Assembly (NCBI GenBank): GCA_024707385.1
Contig: JANPZW010000009.1
Location: 496,001-560,000, forward strand
Direction of reading: 5' to 3'
Length of the DNA: 64,000 nucleotides
From: Cellvibrionaceae bacterium
GTDB taxonomy: Bacteria > Pseudomonadota > Gammaproteobacteria > Pseudomonadales > Cellvibrionaceae
Position 1 is the stretch's first letter; the number at the start of each line of letters is the position of its first letter. This document shows, one piece after another, positions 56,447 to 64,000 of the stretch. The notes beneath the pieces are model-generated. The model had not been told where the DNA came from. It saw only the letters and a program-made list of their open reading frames with translations, and searched no databases. A program made the position numbers and the translations under genes.

Positions 56447-58201
56447 TCAGAAGCTATTTGAATTAAACAATGTCCGCCGCCAACTCGCGGCTATGGCTTC
56501 AGCATCCGCATGGGAGAGCTGTTCCCTACCGGGATGAGCGAGTGAAGTGGATTGCTGAAGTGCGGTTTCCATAAGCTCAACCGCGCGGCGAACATGAACA
56601 AAATGATTTTGCGCATCTTCCGACGAGGGCGGAATACCATCGAGAGTGGGCATGATGTGATTGCGATACAGCGATTCGTTGTACAACAAAAACGCAAGTT
56701 GTGCCTGATTCGCGGCGGAGGCTTTTAATTCGAGCAGTTTTTGCGCCAGTGGAATTTCCTTGCGCATACTCGCGTAGGCCTTCCTCGCCATCTCCGTGGC
56801 GGCGGCGTGGTCGCCCTGCTGACTCAACATCTGTGCGCGATACATCTGCTGAATATAACTTTGGCCACTGCCCTGCCACACCTGCAGTGCACCCCAGGTC
56901 AGCGCCGCCATGGGTAAACCGAAATAAATCAGCTGGCGCAGCAGCACATTTCCTGGAGATAAAGCCGTTCCATTATTCCACCAGGAAGAGGTGTCTTTTT
57001 CTGCCTCCACAGCAGCAAGCGCATTGCTATTCTGGCTGTGGCGCATGCGCCAGATAAAGCCGTCAAAATAGTAGTGCATCAAGGTGGAGGTAAAACCCAC
57101 CGCCAGCAAGCAGGACATCAACCAGCGGTTATCGAATTGTGTGGTAATCAAATCGCCATAAGCGACACAAAATCCAATATAAGTCGTCGCCGCCAACGCA
57201 ATACCCCAGCGGCTTGAGCGCGAGTGCAGCCAATTGAATGTTCCCGTCCGCGCCCTGCCCTGCTCGGCAATACGGCGATCGTAGCGCCAGACGATGGCGA
57301 GATATTGCGTCATATGCACAACGCCCACGGTGGCGAAACCGACTTTGAAACTCCATTCCGGCACCAGTTGCGCCATCCACACATTCGGCGTGTAGGTGAA
57401 ATACATAACGCCAAAGGTGCAAATCAATAAGGCGAGTTTGGCAAAGCTGAGGTAAAAGCCACGTCTCACACACCAAGCCAAATAAAGCGTGTAAATGCCG
57501 GTTGTTAAGACCGCCGCCCACCAGGAAAAACCGCGCAGAAAATCCATCACGCCTGCGGGCAACACCAAGAGCACCGGCATATGAGCGCTGCGATAAAGAT
57601 CCTCTAATAAACCCGGAATCCAGTCCGCACTGGCGATCATGATGTGCGCAAACCAGACACCGCAGATCGCCCAGTCCATATTGGAAGCCAGCGCGCGCGG
57701 CGCCATATTATGGCGGTCGTAAATACGCATAAAACCGAAATGCTGACGCAGAAAATGCCAGGGGTCCCAGAGGGAAAGAAAAATATAGAGGTATAAAAAA
57801 TATTCGACCGGATAAGCGCGCAGATTCAGATAGATCAGCACGCCTGCGGAAAAAAGCAGCGGGATCACAGGGCCGAGAATAAAACTCCATTTAAACCGGC
57901 GGAACAGATCCACATCGCCATAAATGCGAATAAACGTCGGCATATGGTGGGCCACCGTCAACACTATATGCGCGGTGATCACCAGCGCCGCGCCCTTCTG
58001 TGCGCCGTAATGCTGCATGGCGACAAGCGCCAATGCCAGCGCAATTAAGGGTGCGGCAATAATCAGCAGCGTGTCCTGCAACGGATCCAACACCCAGTTC
58101 TGCCCGGGTCGCCGACGCGAGGAGGAGACAAAAAAAGCGGACTGGTTGTGCGCCAGCCCGAGTGCGGTTGTAACTTTGGTAAGGGGGTCAATCATGCTCA
58201 T
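56447..58201 (-). CDS. Multi-spanning membrane protein with His-rich motifs, unknown function
   Basis: The 584-residue protein has about ten to eleven hydrophobic helices and a soluble C-terminal segment (about 460-584). Conserved-looking His-rich blocks lie at helix ends: TAHIVLTVAHHMPTF, WDPWHFLRQHFGFMRIYDRH, GVVHMTQYLAIVWRYDRR and TLMHYYFDGFIWRMRH. They resemble the di-iron ligand arrangement of membrane desaturases and hydroxylases, though exact HxxxH spacing is not all present. I do not recognise the family. ATG at 58201 is used, with 58195 as alternative. It is divergent from the LysE gene. Confidence 0.7.
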   Translation of the reverse strand: MSMIDPLTKVTTALGLAHNQSAFFVSSSRRRPGQNWVLDPLQDTLLIIAAPLIALALALVAMQHYGAQKGAALVITAHIVLTVAHHMPTFIRIYGDVDLFRRFKWSFILGPVIPLLFSAGVLIYLNLRAYPVEYFLYLYIFLSLWDPWHFLRQHFGFMRIYDRHNMAPRALASNMDWAICGVWFAHIMIASADWIPGLLEDLYRSAHMPVLLVLPAGVMDFLRGFSWWAAVLTTGIYTLYLAWCVRRGFYLSFAKLALLICTFGVMYFTYTPNVWMAQLVPEWSFKVGFATVGVVHMTQYLAIVWRYDRRIAEQGRARTGTFNWLHSRSSRWGIALAATTYIGFCVAYGDLITTQFDNRWLMSCLLAVGFTSTLMHYYFDGFIWRMRHSQNSNALAAVEAEKDTSSWWNNGTALSPGNVLLRQLIYFGLPMAALTWGALQVWQGSGQSYIQQMYRAQMLSQQGDHAAATEMARKAYASMRKEIPLAQKLLELKASAANQAQLAFLLYNESLYRNHIMPTLDGIPPSSEDAQNHFVHVRRAVELMETALQQSTSLAHPGREQLSHADAEAIAASWRRTLFNSNSF

Positions 58202-58317
58202 GCATTGGTAAATGACGAGCTTCCAAACAAAAACCCTACCCACCGTATAGAGCTGGAAAGTTGCTTTTCAAAAGCTCAAAAAGTAATCTCGCGGCCCCCA
58301 ACTTCGACAAGTCATAC

Positions 58318-58932
58318 ATGCCCCCGGACCAACTTCTCGTTTTTCTCACCGTCACCCTGCTCCTCTCCGCCAGTCCAGGCCCGGTGATGTTATCGGCTAT
58401 GGCGAATGGGGGGATTTATGGGGTGCGGCATGCGCTTTGGGGCATGGTGGGGGCGACGGTGGGCAATTTGTCGCTGATCGCCCTGTCGATTGCCGGTATG
58501 GCGCTGGTGTTACAAAGTTCCGAGATGCTGTTTCGCATCATCCAGTGGGCAGGCGCTGCGTATCTGGTGTGGCTGGGGCTGAAGATCGCTAGGCAATCGG
58601 TGGAGGGCGAATTTGCCACCGGCAAGGCGATGCGCGACAGCGGCTGGCAGTTGTTTATCAAGTCCTTTGGCATCGCCGTAAGTAATCCAAAAGGATTACT
58701 TTATTTTGGCGCGCTGTTTCCACAATTTATTTCGCCGGCGCGAGCCTTGTTGCCGCAGCTTTCGCTTTTGGTCGGCCTGTTTGTGGTGATCGATTTGATC
58801 TCCATGCTGATCTACGCCAAGAGCGGTAGTTTTATCGTCAGCTGGTTGCGCAGTCCGCAGCACCGGAAGTGGTTCAATCGCATCGCCGGCGGCGCTTTGA
58901 TCGCCGCTGGTATCGCAATGGCAATTCTTTGA
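58318..58932 (+). CDS. LysE/RhtB family amino-acid exporter
   Basis: The 204-residue inner-membrane protein has six helices and the family motifs LLSASPGPVMLSAMANGG (near residue 15) and KSFGIAVSNPKGLLYFGALF. LysE proteins export amino acids or related small molecules. The ATG at 58318 fits the family start. A VOC protein gene follows 17 bases later in the same direction. It may dispose of amino acids released by the amidases, which is only inference. Confidence 0.93.
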   Translation: MPPDQLLVFLTVTLLLSASPGPVMLSAMANGGIYGVRHALWGMVGATVGNLSLIALSIAGMALVLQSSEMLFRIIQWAGAAYLVWLGLKIARQSVEGEFATGKAMRDSGWQLFIKSFGIAVSNPKGLLYFGALFPQFISPARALLPQLSLLVGLFVVIDLISMLIYAKSGSFIVSWLRSPQHRKWFNRIAGGALIAAGIAMAIL

Positions 58933-58949
58933 ATATCGAGGGAGACATC

Positions 58950-59297
58950 ATGAAGGTTATTGATCTGCGCACGTTTATTCCCAGTAAAGATTACGAGCAA
59001 TCCAAGTCTTTTTATCAGGCACTGGGATTTTCCATGAGCTACGTGTCAGAGGATCTTTCCATCTTCCAAAATGGGCCATGCACATTCTTTCTGCAGCGGT
59101 ATTATCAGGAAGCATTCGCGCAGAACCTGATGCTGCAAATGATCGTCGCCGACATTGAAGAAGCCTACGCTGTGATTGCAACTCTGCAGAATTTTGATAT
59201 CCGCTTTCAGCCGATCAAACAGGAACACTGGGGCAAGGTTGTGTATTTGTGGGGACCGGCCGGCGAGCTTTGGCATGTCACCCAACTGAATCAGTAA
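58950..59297 (+). CDS. VOC (glyoxalase/bleomycin-resistance-like) family protein
   Basis: The 115-residue protein has the VOC beta-alpha-beta pattern: TFIPSKDYEQSKSFYQALGF at the start, PCTFFLQRYYQEAF in the middle and VVYLWGPAGELWHVTQ at the end with the His of the family. It is cytoplasmic with unknown substrate. GAGGGAG upstream supports ATG at 58950. It follows the LysE gene in an operon-like pair. Members bind metals or small molecules and can confer resistance; no specific activity can be claimed. Confidence 0.87.
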   Translation: MKVIDLRTFIPSKDYEQSKSFYQALGFSMSYVSEDLSIFQNGPCTFFLQRYYQEAFAQNLMLQMIVADIEEAYAVIATLQNFDIRFQPIKQEHWGKVVYLWGPAGELWHVTQLNQ

Positions 59298-60880
59298 CGA
59301 ATCACTTCTCCCTGCAGCGGCGGTGTGCTCTTGGGCACGCGGCGGTTGTCGGTCACGGCCTCAAAGCCGCTGGCAATTTTAATCAAGGTGGGCTCACTCC
59401 AGGGACGACCGAGAATTTCCAGGCCGACGGGCAGACCTTTGGCGGTAAAACCCATAGGCACGATCAACGCTGGCAGACCGGTATTGGGGCTTAGCTGGTT
59501 CGGCACGTATTGACGCTCGGGATCTGTGCGCGGGCCTATTTTCAATGGCCCGGCAAGTTTGTGCGGAAATATGAGCGCATCCAACTGATAGCGATCCAGC
59601 AATGCAATCACCATGTCGCGTAATGCGATGCGACCTTGCAGCGTTGCGCGATAACCAGGATCGCGATCCAGATCGATAGGATTATTGAGCGCTTCCACGT
59701 CATTGGGGCGAGTGGGAATACCGGCGTGGCCGAGCAGCAACTGGCGCGCATTTTTAAACGGATAATCCGGTCCCTGCTGTGCCAGATATGCGTCTATGGC
59801 GGCGATGCGTTCATAGCGGCTCGGTGAACTGTTGATCTGCAGATAATTCACTAAATCAATATTCAGCGAGACCGGTTCAAATACCTTCGCGCCGTTATCG
59901 GCAAAAACTTTTATGGCGCTTTTTGCCATTTCCACCACTTGCGGATCGACCGGGGAAAAATCCCACGCTTCTTTCAGCACACCTACCCGCGCGCCTTTTA
60001 AACCATTTTTATCGAGAAAACTTACATAAGGCTGCTCCGGTATTTTGCCGAGACTATTGGCGGTCCAAAGATCGGCGCTGTCGAAGCCGGCAACCACATC
60101 GAGGGTAACGGCGAGATCGTACATGCTGTGGCTCATGGGACCACCGCGCTCACCCGTGATATAGCTCCACATCTGCCCGGCGCGACTGATCAAACCAGAC
60201 GTTGTGGAGAGACCAAATAAATTGCTGTCGCTGGTCGGCGTGCGGATGGAAAAACCGGTTTCGCTGCCCAAACCCACCTTGCCGAAATGCGCCGCGAGAC
60301 CCGCGCCTGTTCCAGCGCTGGACCAACCCGGTGTACGGTCGAGAGCAAAGGGATTTAATGTCGAGCCGCCCAAGGTACTGCTCGCCATAATATCCGGCTG
60401 CGCGTACCAATCGCTCTGATTCACCTTGGCCAGAATAATCGCGCCCGCATCGCGCAGGCGTTTCACCATGGCGGCGTCTTTCGCGGGAATCACTTCCTTC
60501 AGCGGCGCATAGCCGCCGGTGGTGGGCATGTCATAGGTGTCGAAAACATCTTTCACGATCACGGGAATACCGTGCAGCGGCGAACGCGGACCTTTTTCTT
60601 TGCGCTCCTTATCCAGCGCGCGGGCAATTTCCACCGCGTTGGGGCTGATGGCGAGCACCGCGTTAATTTTTGGACCTTTTTTATCGTAGGCTTCGATCCG
60701 GGACAAATACATGTTCACCAGCGCTTCTGCGGTGAGTGCCCCTTTGTCCATGGCGGCCTGCAGATCGCCGATGCTGGCCTTGGTGAGTTCTATTTCCTCT
60801 GCCGCCAAAGTCGCGAACATGAACATCACAAAAATACAGATCAGATCTCGCATCCGACGCACAAAAAATTTCTCGGCCAT
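59291..60880 (-). CDS. Exported amidase-signature family protein (A7), divergent active-site loops
   Basis: The 529-residue protein has a signal peptide (IFVMFMFATLAAEE), the Lys motif IPVIVKDVFDTYDMPTTGG, and altered catalytic loops: TPGWSSAGTGAGLAAHFG, where GSSGG reads WSSAG, and GSETGFSIRTPTSDSN, where DTGGS reads ETGFS. The Ser-Ser-Lys triad is kept. AAGGAGG just upstream decides ATG at 60880. It is convergent with the VOC gene, whose stop it overlaps by seven bases, and divergent from A8. Substrate unknown; the altered loops suggest a different specificity from A1-A3. Confidence 0.9.
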   Translation of the reverse strand: MAEKFFVRRMRDLICIFVMFMFATLAAEEIELTKASIGDLQAAMDKGALTAEALVNMYLSRIEAYDKKGPKINAVLAISPNAVEIARALDKERKEKGPRSPLHGIPVIVKDVFDTYDMPTTGGYAPLKEVIPAKDAAMVKRLRDAGAIILAKVNQSDWYAQPDIMASSTLGGSTLNPFALDRTPGWSSAGTGAGLAAHFGKVGLGSETGFSIRTPTSDSNLFGLSTTSGLISRAGQMWSYITGERGGPMSHSMYDLAVTLDVVAGFDSADLWTANSLGKIPEQPYVSFLDKNGLKGARVGVLKEAWDFSPVDPQVVEMAKSAIKVFADNGAKVFEPVSLNIDLVNYLQINSSPSRYERIAAIDAYLAQQGPDYPFKNARQLLLGHAGIPTRPNDVEALNNPIDLDRDPGYRATLQGRIALRDMVIALLDRYQLDALIFPHKLAGPLKIGPRTDPERQYVPNQLSPNTGLPALIVPMGFTAKGLPVGLEILGRPWSEPTLIKIASGFEAVTDNRRVPKSTPPLQGEVIRY

Positions 60881-61048
60881 AAGGCCTCCTTGAGTAAATC
60901 GAACAGAGCAGCACAAGCGGGAATTTCCCTGTGAGACGCCGGCGCCGCTCTCGCACCCCACCCGGGTGGGGGCGAAGAAACCTTGCGCGTCTTTTCACCA
61001 AACCCGTCTTTTCACCAACCCCATTGTGTCCTTCTGGAGAGAACTCCC

Positions 61049-63034
61049 TTGTACCCGCCCCGACCGCGTTTCCGTGCAATTCTGATCTATGGCGGCTTTA
61101 TTGCTGGCGCCCTGATTTCCTCCGCCAGTTTCGCCGCCTCTCCATTCAAGGTTGAAGAAGCCACCATCGCCTCGATTCACAAAGCCATCCTGGCCAAGGA
61201 GCTGACCTGCAGCGAATTGGTAGGGCTTTATCTCAAGCGCATACACGCTTTCAACGGCCCTGGTGTCGAGGAACCGGAAGGCATTCTCGGCCCCATCAAA
61301 ACAATTCCTCATGCCAAAGGAATCAATGCACTCGGCACTTTGAATTTGCGACCCGCCAATCGGGAAAAATGGGGCTTCGACGCGCGCAAGGCCCGCAGCA
61401 TGACCGATGCGGCGGATAATGATGCGGCGATGCCGGATGCGCTGGAAATCGCCGCGAAGCTGGATAGGGATTTTGCCAAAACAGGAAAATTGAGCGGCCC
61501 GCTGCATTGCGTGACCATCTCCATAAAAGATCAGTACGACACCTTCGATATGCGCACCACGTCCGGTGCCGATGCGGATTATGCAAATGACCGGCCGCCA
61601 AAAGATGCCACTTTTGTAAAACGCCTGCGCGAGGCCGGTGCGATTATTCTGGCCAAGGCCAATATGGGTGAATATGCATCGGGATTCCGCAGCGCTTTTG
61701 GCGGCACCTCGGTCAATCCCTACGACACTGAACGTGTCCCCGCCGGCTCCAGCGGTGGTTCGGCGACCTCCGCTGCGGCGAATTTCGTCACCGTTTCCAT
61801 AGGGGAAGAATCCGGCCCCTCCATCCGCGGCCCGGCGCAGTACGCCAACACCGTCGGTATTTCGCCGACACAGGAACTGGTCAGCCGCATCGGATTATTT
61901 AACCGCGGCTTAAATACCCGTACCGGGCCCATCACAAGAACCGTGGAGGATGCGGCAAAAGTACTCACGATAATCGCCGGTTACGATCCTGAAGACGAAC
62001 TCACAGCGTTTGCTCTCGACAGAATGCCGGATGAGCCTTATGAAAATCATCTCGGCAACAAAAGCCTGAAAGGTATTCGCATAGGCGTAGTGCGCGAATA
62101 TATGGATAAAAAAGTTTTCGACAGCCCTCTGTATGCAAGCAATATCGCCATTGCGGAAAAAGCCATAGAGGATTTGCGCAAGCTCGGCGCCACAATTATT
62201 GAGCCGCCGGAGGAAGGACTGTTCACCGCTTATATCCGCCGCTATAACCCCAGCCTGCAAAACACCACCTGGACCAAATTGTTTCCGGAATTATTTCCCG
62301 TTGACGCCGCCGGAGCAGCCAAGGAGGACCAAGTCAATAAACTCGTGGCCATGCGCATGGATCCGAACAAAATGCCGGAAAGTATCACCTTGCGCGATCT
62401 CGGCGCCGCGGCAATCACAGGAGAAAACAAATACGGTTTTAATCTTTATCTCACCGAACGCGGTGATGCAAAGATAAAAACCATCGACGATCTTATTAAT
62501 CACTCGCGGTTTTTTAACGATATTTTCGAGGGCGACAAAAAAGCCACCCTGATGCGCAACAATGAAGCGCGCGTATACGACAACACACTGCGTTTACAAA
62601 AGCGATTTGCGGTGCAGCAGATTGTCCTGCAGGCCATGGCGGAAATGGAGCTCGACGCAGTGGTCTACCCCACCGGCTTGATTCCACCGCGCAAAATCAA
62701 TACGCCGAGGGATCCGAATTTCAACGGCATCAGCAATTACGGTATGTGGAATTATCTCGGCGTACAGGGATTTCCCGCCATCACCGTGCCGGCCGGATTT
62801 ACCAAGGAAGTTTGGGACCGTATAGCCGACCCCAAAATTCCGCTACCGAAAACCCTCGCCCCCGACCAAACCATCCCGACAATTCTGGTAGGGCCGGTAA
62901 AAGCAAAACTGCCGGTGGGAATCGATTTTCTCGGCCGGCCCTTTTCCGAGCCGATGCTGTTGAGAATTGCCTATGCCTACGAGGCCGGCACAAAACACCG
63001 GCAGCAGCCAGTGGATTTCGGCCCATTAAAATGA
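61049..63034 (+). CDS. Exported long amidase-signature family protein (A8)
   Basis: The product has about 661 residues if it starts at TTG 61049 (GGAGAG eight bases upstream); an alternative upstream frame opens at 60983. It has a signal (ISSASFAASPF), an extended N-terminal region (LGPIKTIPHAKGINALGTLN), then the Lys motif TISIKDQYDTFDMRTTSG, PAGSSGGSATSAAANF and GEESGPSIRGPAQYANTVG with the catalytic Ser residues. It belongs to the same long type as A4 and A9. A9 follows 37 bases later in the same direction, so both may be one operon. Substrate unknown. Confidence 0.88.
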   Translation: MYPPRPRFRAILIYGGFIAGALISSASFAASPFKVEEATIASIHKAILAKELTCSELVGLYLKRIHAFNGPGVEEPEGILGPIKTIPHAKGINALGTLNLRPANREKWGFDARKARSMTDAADNDAAMPDALEIAAKLDRDFAKTGKLSGPLHCVTISIKDQYDTFDMRTTSGADADYANDRPPKDATFVKRLREAGAIILAKANMGEYASGFRSAFGGTSVNPYDTERVPAGSSGGSATSAAANFVTVSIGEESGPSIRGPAQYANTVGISPTQELVSRIGLFNRGLNTRTGPITRTVEDAAKVLTIIAGYDPEDELTAFALDRMPDEPYENHLGNKSLKGIRIGVVREYMDKKVFDSPLYASNIAIAEKAIEDLRKLGATIIEPPEEGLFTAYIRRYNPSLQNTTWTKLFPELFPVDAAGAAKEDQVNKLVAMRMDPNKMPESITLRDLGAAAITGENKYGFNLYLTERGDAKIKTIDDLINHSRFFNDIFEGDKKATLMRNNEARVYDNTLRLQKRFAVQQIVLQAMAEMELDAVVYPTGLIPPRKINTPRDPNFNGISNYGMWNYLGVQGFPAITVPAGFTKEVWDRIADPKIPLPKTLAPDQTIPTILVGPVKAKLPVGIDFLGRPFSEPMLLRIAYAYEAGTKHRQQPVDFGPLK

Positions 63035-63071
63035 AAGCGACCATCGTATTTGACCCAAAATGGAAAACGAT

Positions 63072-64000
63072 ATGAAAAACAAATTTGTTTCCGCGGGAAT
63101 GCTCCAGCTGGCCATCGCCAGTTTGCTATCGGCAAATCAGAGTCTCGCCGCCGCCAAATTCCAGATCGAAGAAGCCACCATTACAGATATTCAAACCGCC
63201 ATTCAGAAAAAACACACTACCTGCAAACAAGTAGTGGAAGCTTATATTGAGCGCGCCAAGGCGTATAACGGTGTCTGCACGGCGCTGGTGACAAAAGACG
63301 GTGCGGATATTCCAGCGGCAAATGGATATGTGCGCGCCGGCGCGCCGCTGAGTTTTCCCACCAAGACAGTAAAAGTCGATACGATATTTCCGGACCTGAC
63401 GCGCTACAAAGGTCTGCCGATGGAATTCGGCCGCATGGAACCCACCGTGTCCGATCCATCGGTTTTCACCCAGATCGGCATGCGCGTGGGCATTCCCAAT
63501 GCCGGTCAGTTGAATGCGCTGGAGACGCTGAATATCCGCGGCGAGCGCTCCGTCACCTGCAAAGGCAAATTCGATGCGCATCCCTCCACAGGTCCATTGC
63601 CGGCAGGTGCGCCAGCAGTGTGTGAACAATTCCGGCAGCTGCCGGACGCGCTGGAGCGAGCAGCGGAATTAGATGCGCAATACGGTGCGAAACCCGATTT
63701 AAAAAATCTGCCCATGTATTGTGTGGTCACCGCGGTAAAAGATCCTTACGACACCAAGGACATGCGCACCACCGCCAATAATGATGTGAATTTCGCCATG
63801 GATGTACCGCCGACGGATGCCGCCATAGTGGCGCGCCTGCGCGATAAAGGCGCGATTATTTATGCAAAATCCATCGCCCACGAATTCAACGGCGGTCCAG
63901 GCAATCCCGGTGGCGACGCCAAATCCAAAACCCGTCCCATGGGTGGCGGTCTGGGCTTGGGGTCCTGGGGTGGTCAACCCTGCAATCCCTATGACACGGA
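63072..64000 (+). CDS. Exported long amidase-signature family protein (A9), 3' end outside window
   Basis: The open frame runs to the window end. It has a signal peptide (SANQSLAAAKFQIEEA) and closely resembles the N-terminal half of A4: FGRMEPTVSDPSVFTQIGM, IPNAGQLNALETLNIRGERS and the Lys motif VVTAVKDPYDTKDMRTT. Cys residues at matching places (AYNGVCTAL, ERSVTCKG, PMYCVV, QPCNPYD) suggest disulfides as in A4. ATG at 63072 is preferred; ATG at 63060 is in the same frame. The catalytic Ser region lies outside the window. Confidence 0.9.
   Translation, partial: MKNKFVSAGMLQLAIASLLSANQSLAAAKFQIEEATITDIQTAIQKKHTTCKQVVEAYIERAKAYNGVCTALVTKDGADIPAANGYVRAGAPLSFPTKTVKVDTIFPDLTRYKGLPMEFGRMEPTVSDPSVFTQIGMRVGIPNAGQLNALETLNIRGERSVTCKGKFDAHPSTGPLPAGAPAVCEQFRQLPDALERAAELDAQYGAKPDLKNLPMYCVVTAVKDPYDTKDMRTTANNDVNFAMDVPPTDAAIVARLRDKGAIIYAKSIAHEFNGGPGNPGGDAKSKTRPMGGGLGLGSWGGQPCNPYDT

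Overview
The window looks like a chromosomal segment of a Gram-negative, plant-polymer-degrading gammaproteobacterium, most likely Cellvibrionaceae (Cellvibrio or a close relative). The reasons are moderate GC, six exported lipoproteins carrying long poly-serine stretches, exported GH9 and GH5 cellulases and a CE1 esterase, an Exb/TonB energising cluster with TtpC/DUF3450/TPR partners, and outer-membrane and periplasmic proteins throughout. This assignment is inference from gene content; no rRNA, tRNA, phage, IS transposase or CRISPR array was found.

Layout. 0-2.4 kb: end of a cyanate/nitrate ABC transporter (permease, ATPase), cyanase cynS and a DUF1348 protein, a nitrogen-scavenging operon. 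2.4-8.3 kb: outer-membrane barrel, DUF1206 membrane protein, a poly-Ser lipoprotein with a possible zinc-protease domain, a transglutaminase-like protein, a CPBP protease and a poly-Ser SnoaL-like lipoprotein. 8.5-14.0 kb: a seven-gene minus-strand operon DUF3450-TtpC-ExbB-ExbD-ExbD-TonB-TPR, which should energise outer-membrane uptake. 14.6-17.5 kb: small membrane protein, solute-binding protein, DUF2061-gpmA behind a Fur-like site, and a cold-shock gene. 18.1-27.6 kb: poly-Ser lipoproteins, CE1 esterase, DUF3616 protein and a large GH9 enzyme. 27.8-36.2 kb: amidase - TonB-like protein - amidase - membrane-fusion protein - RND pump on the minus strand. 36.4-45.7 kb: CAP-domain lipoprotein, JmjC oxygenase, degenerate asparaginase-like protein, amidase, GH5 cellulase, ParA-like ATPase. 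45.8-64 kb: more amidases, two asparaginases, a DsbC-like isomerase, a MoaD/ThiS plus Asp-box protein pair, a His-rich membrane protein, a LysE exporter and a VOC protein.

The most striking part is the right half. Between 32 kb and the window end there are nine amidase-signature genes and three asparaginase-fold genes, all with export signals (Sec or Tat) and several arranged in operons. Together with the cyanase region this suggests extracytoplasmic release of nitrogen from amides, but the substrates cannot be read from sequence. All three asparaginase-fold proteins have lost the Asp of the HGTDT catalytic motif, and two of the amidases sit in an apparent operon with a TonB-like protein and a complete RND efflux pump.

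Twelve otherwise intact genes are broken by a single-base indel. Nine are one extra base in a run, usually A/T, a tenth is an extra base in a short AAATTT context, and two are missing bases. Gene lengths become exact multiples of three once each is corrected. This pattern points to sequencing or assembly error rather than gene decay, so those genes are given as full-length CDS with the break position noted.
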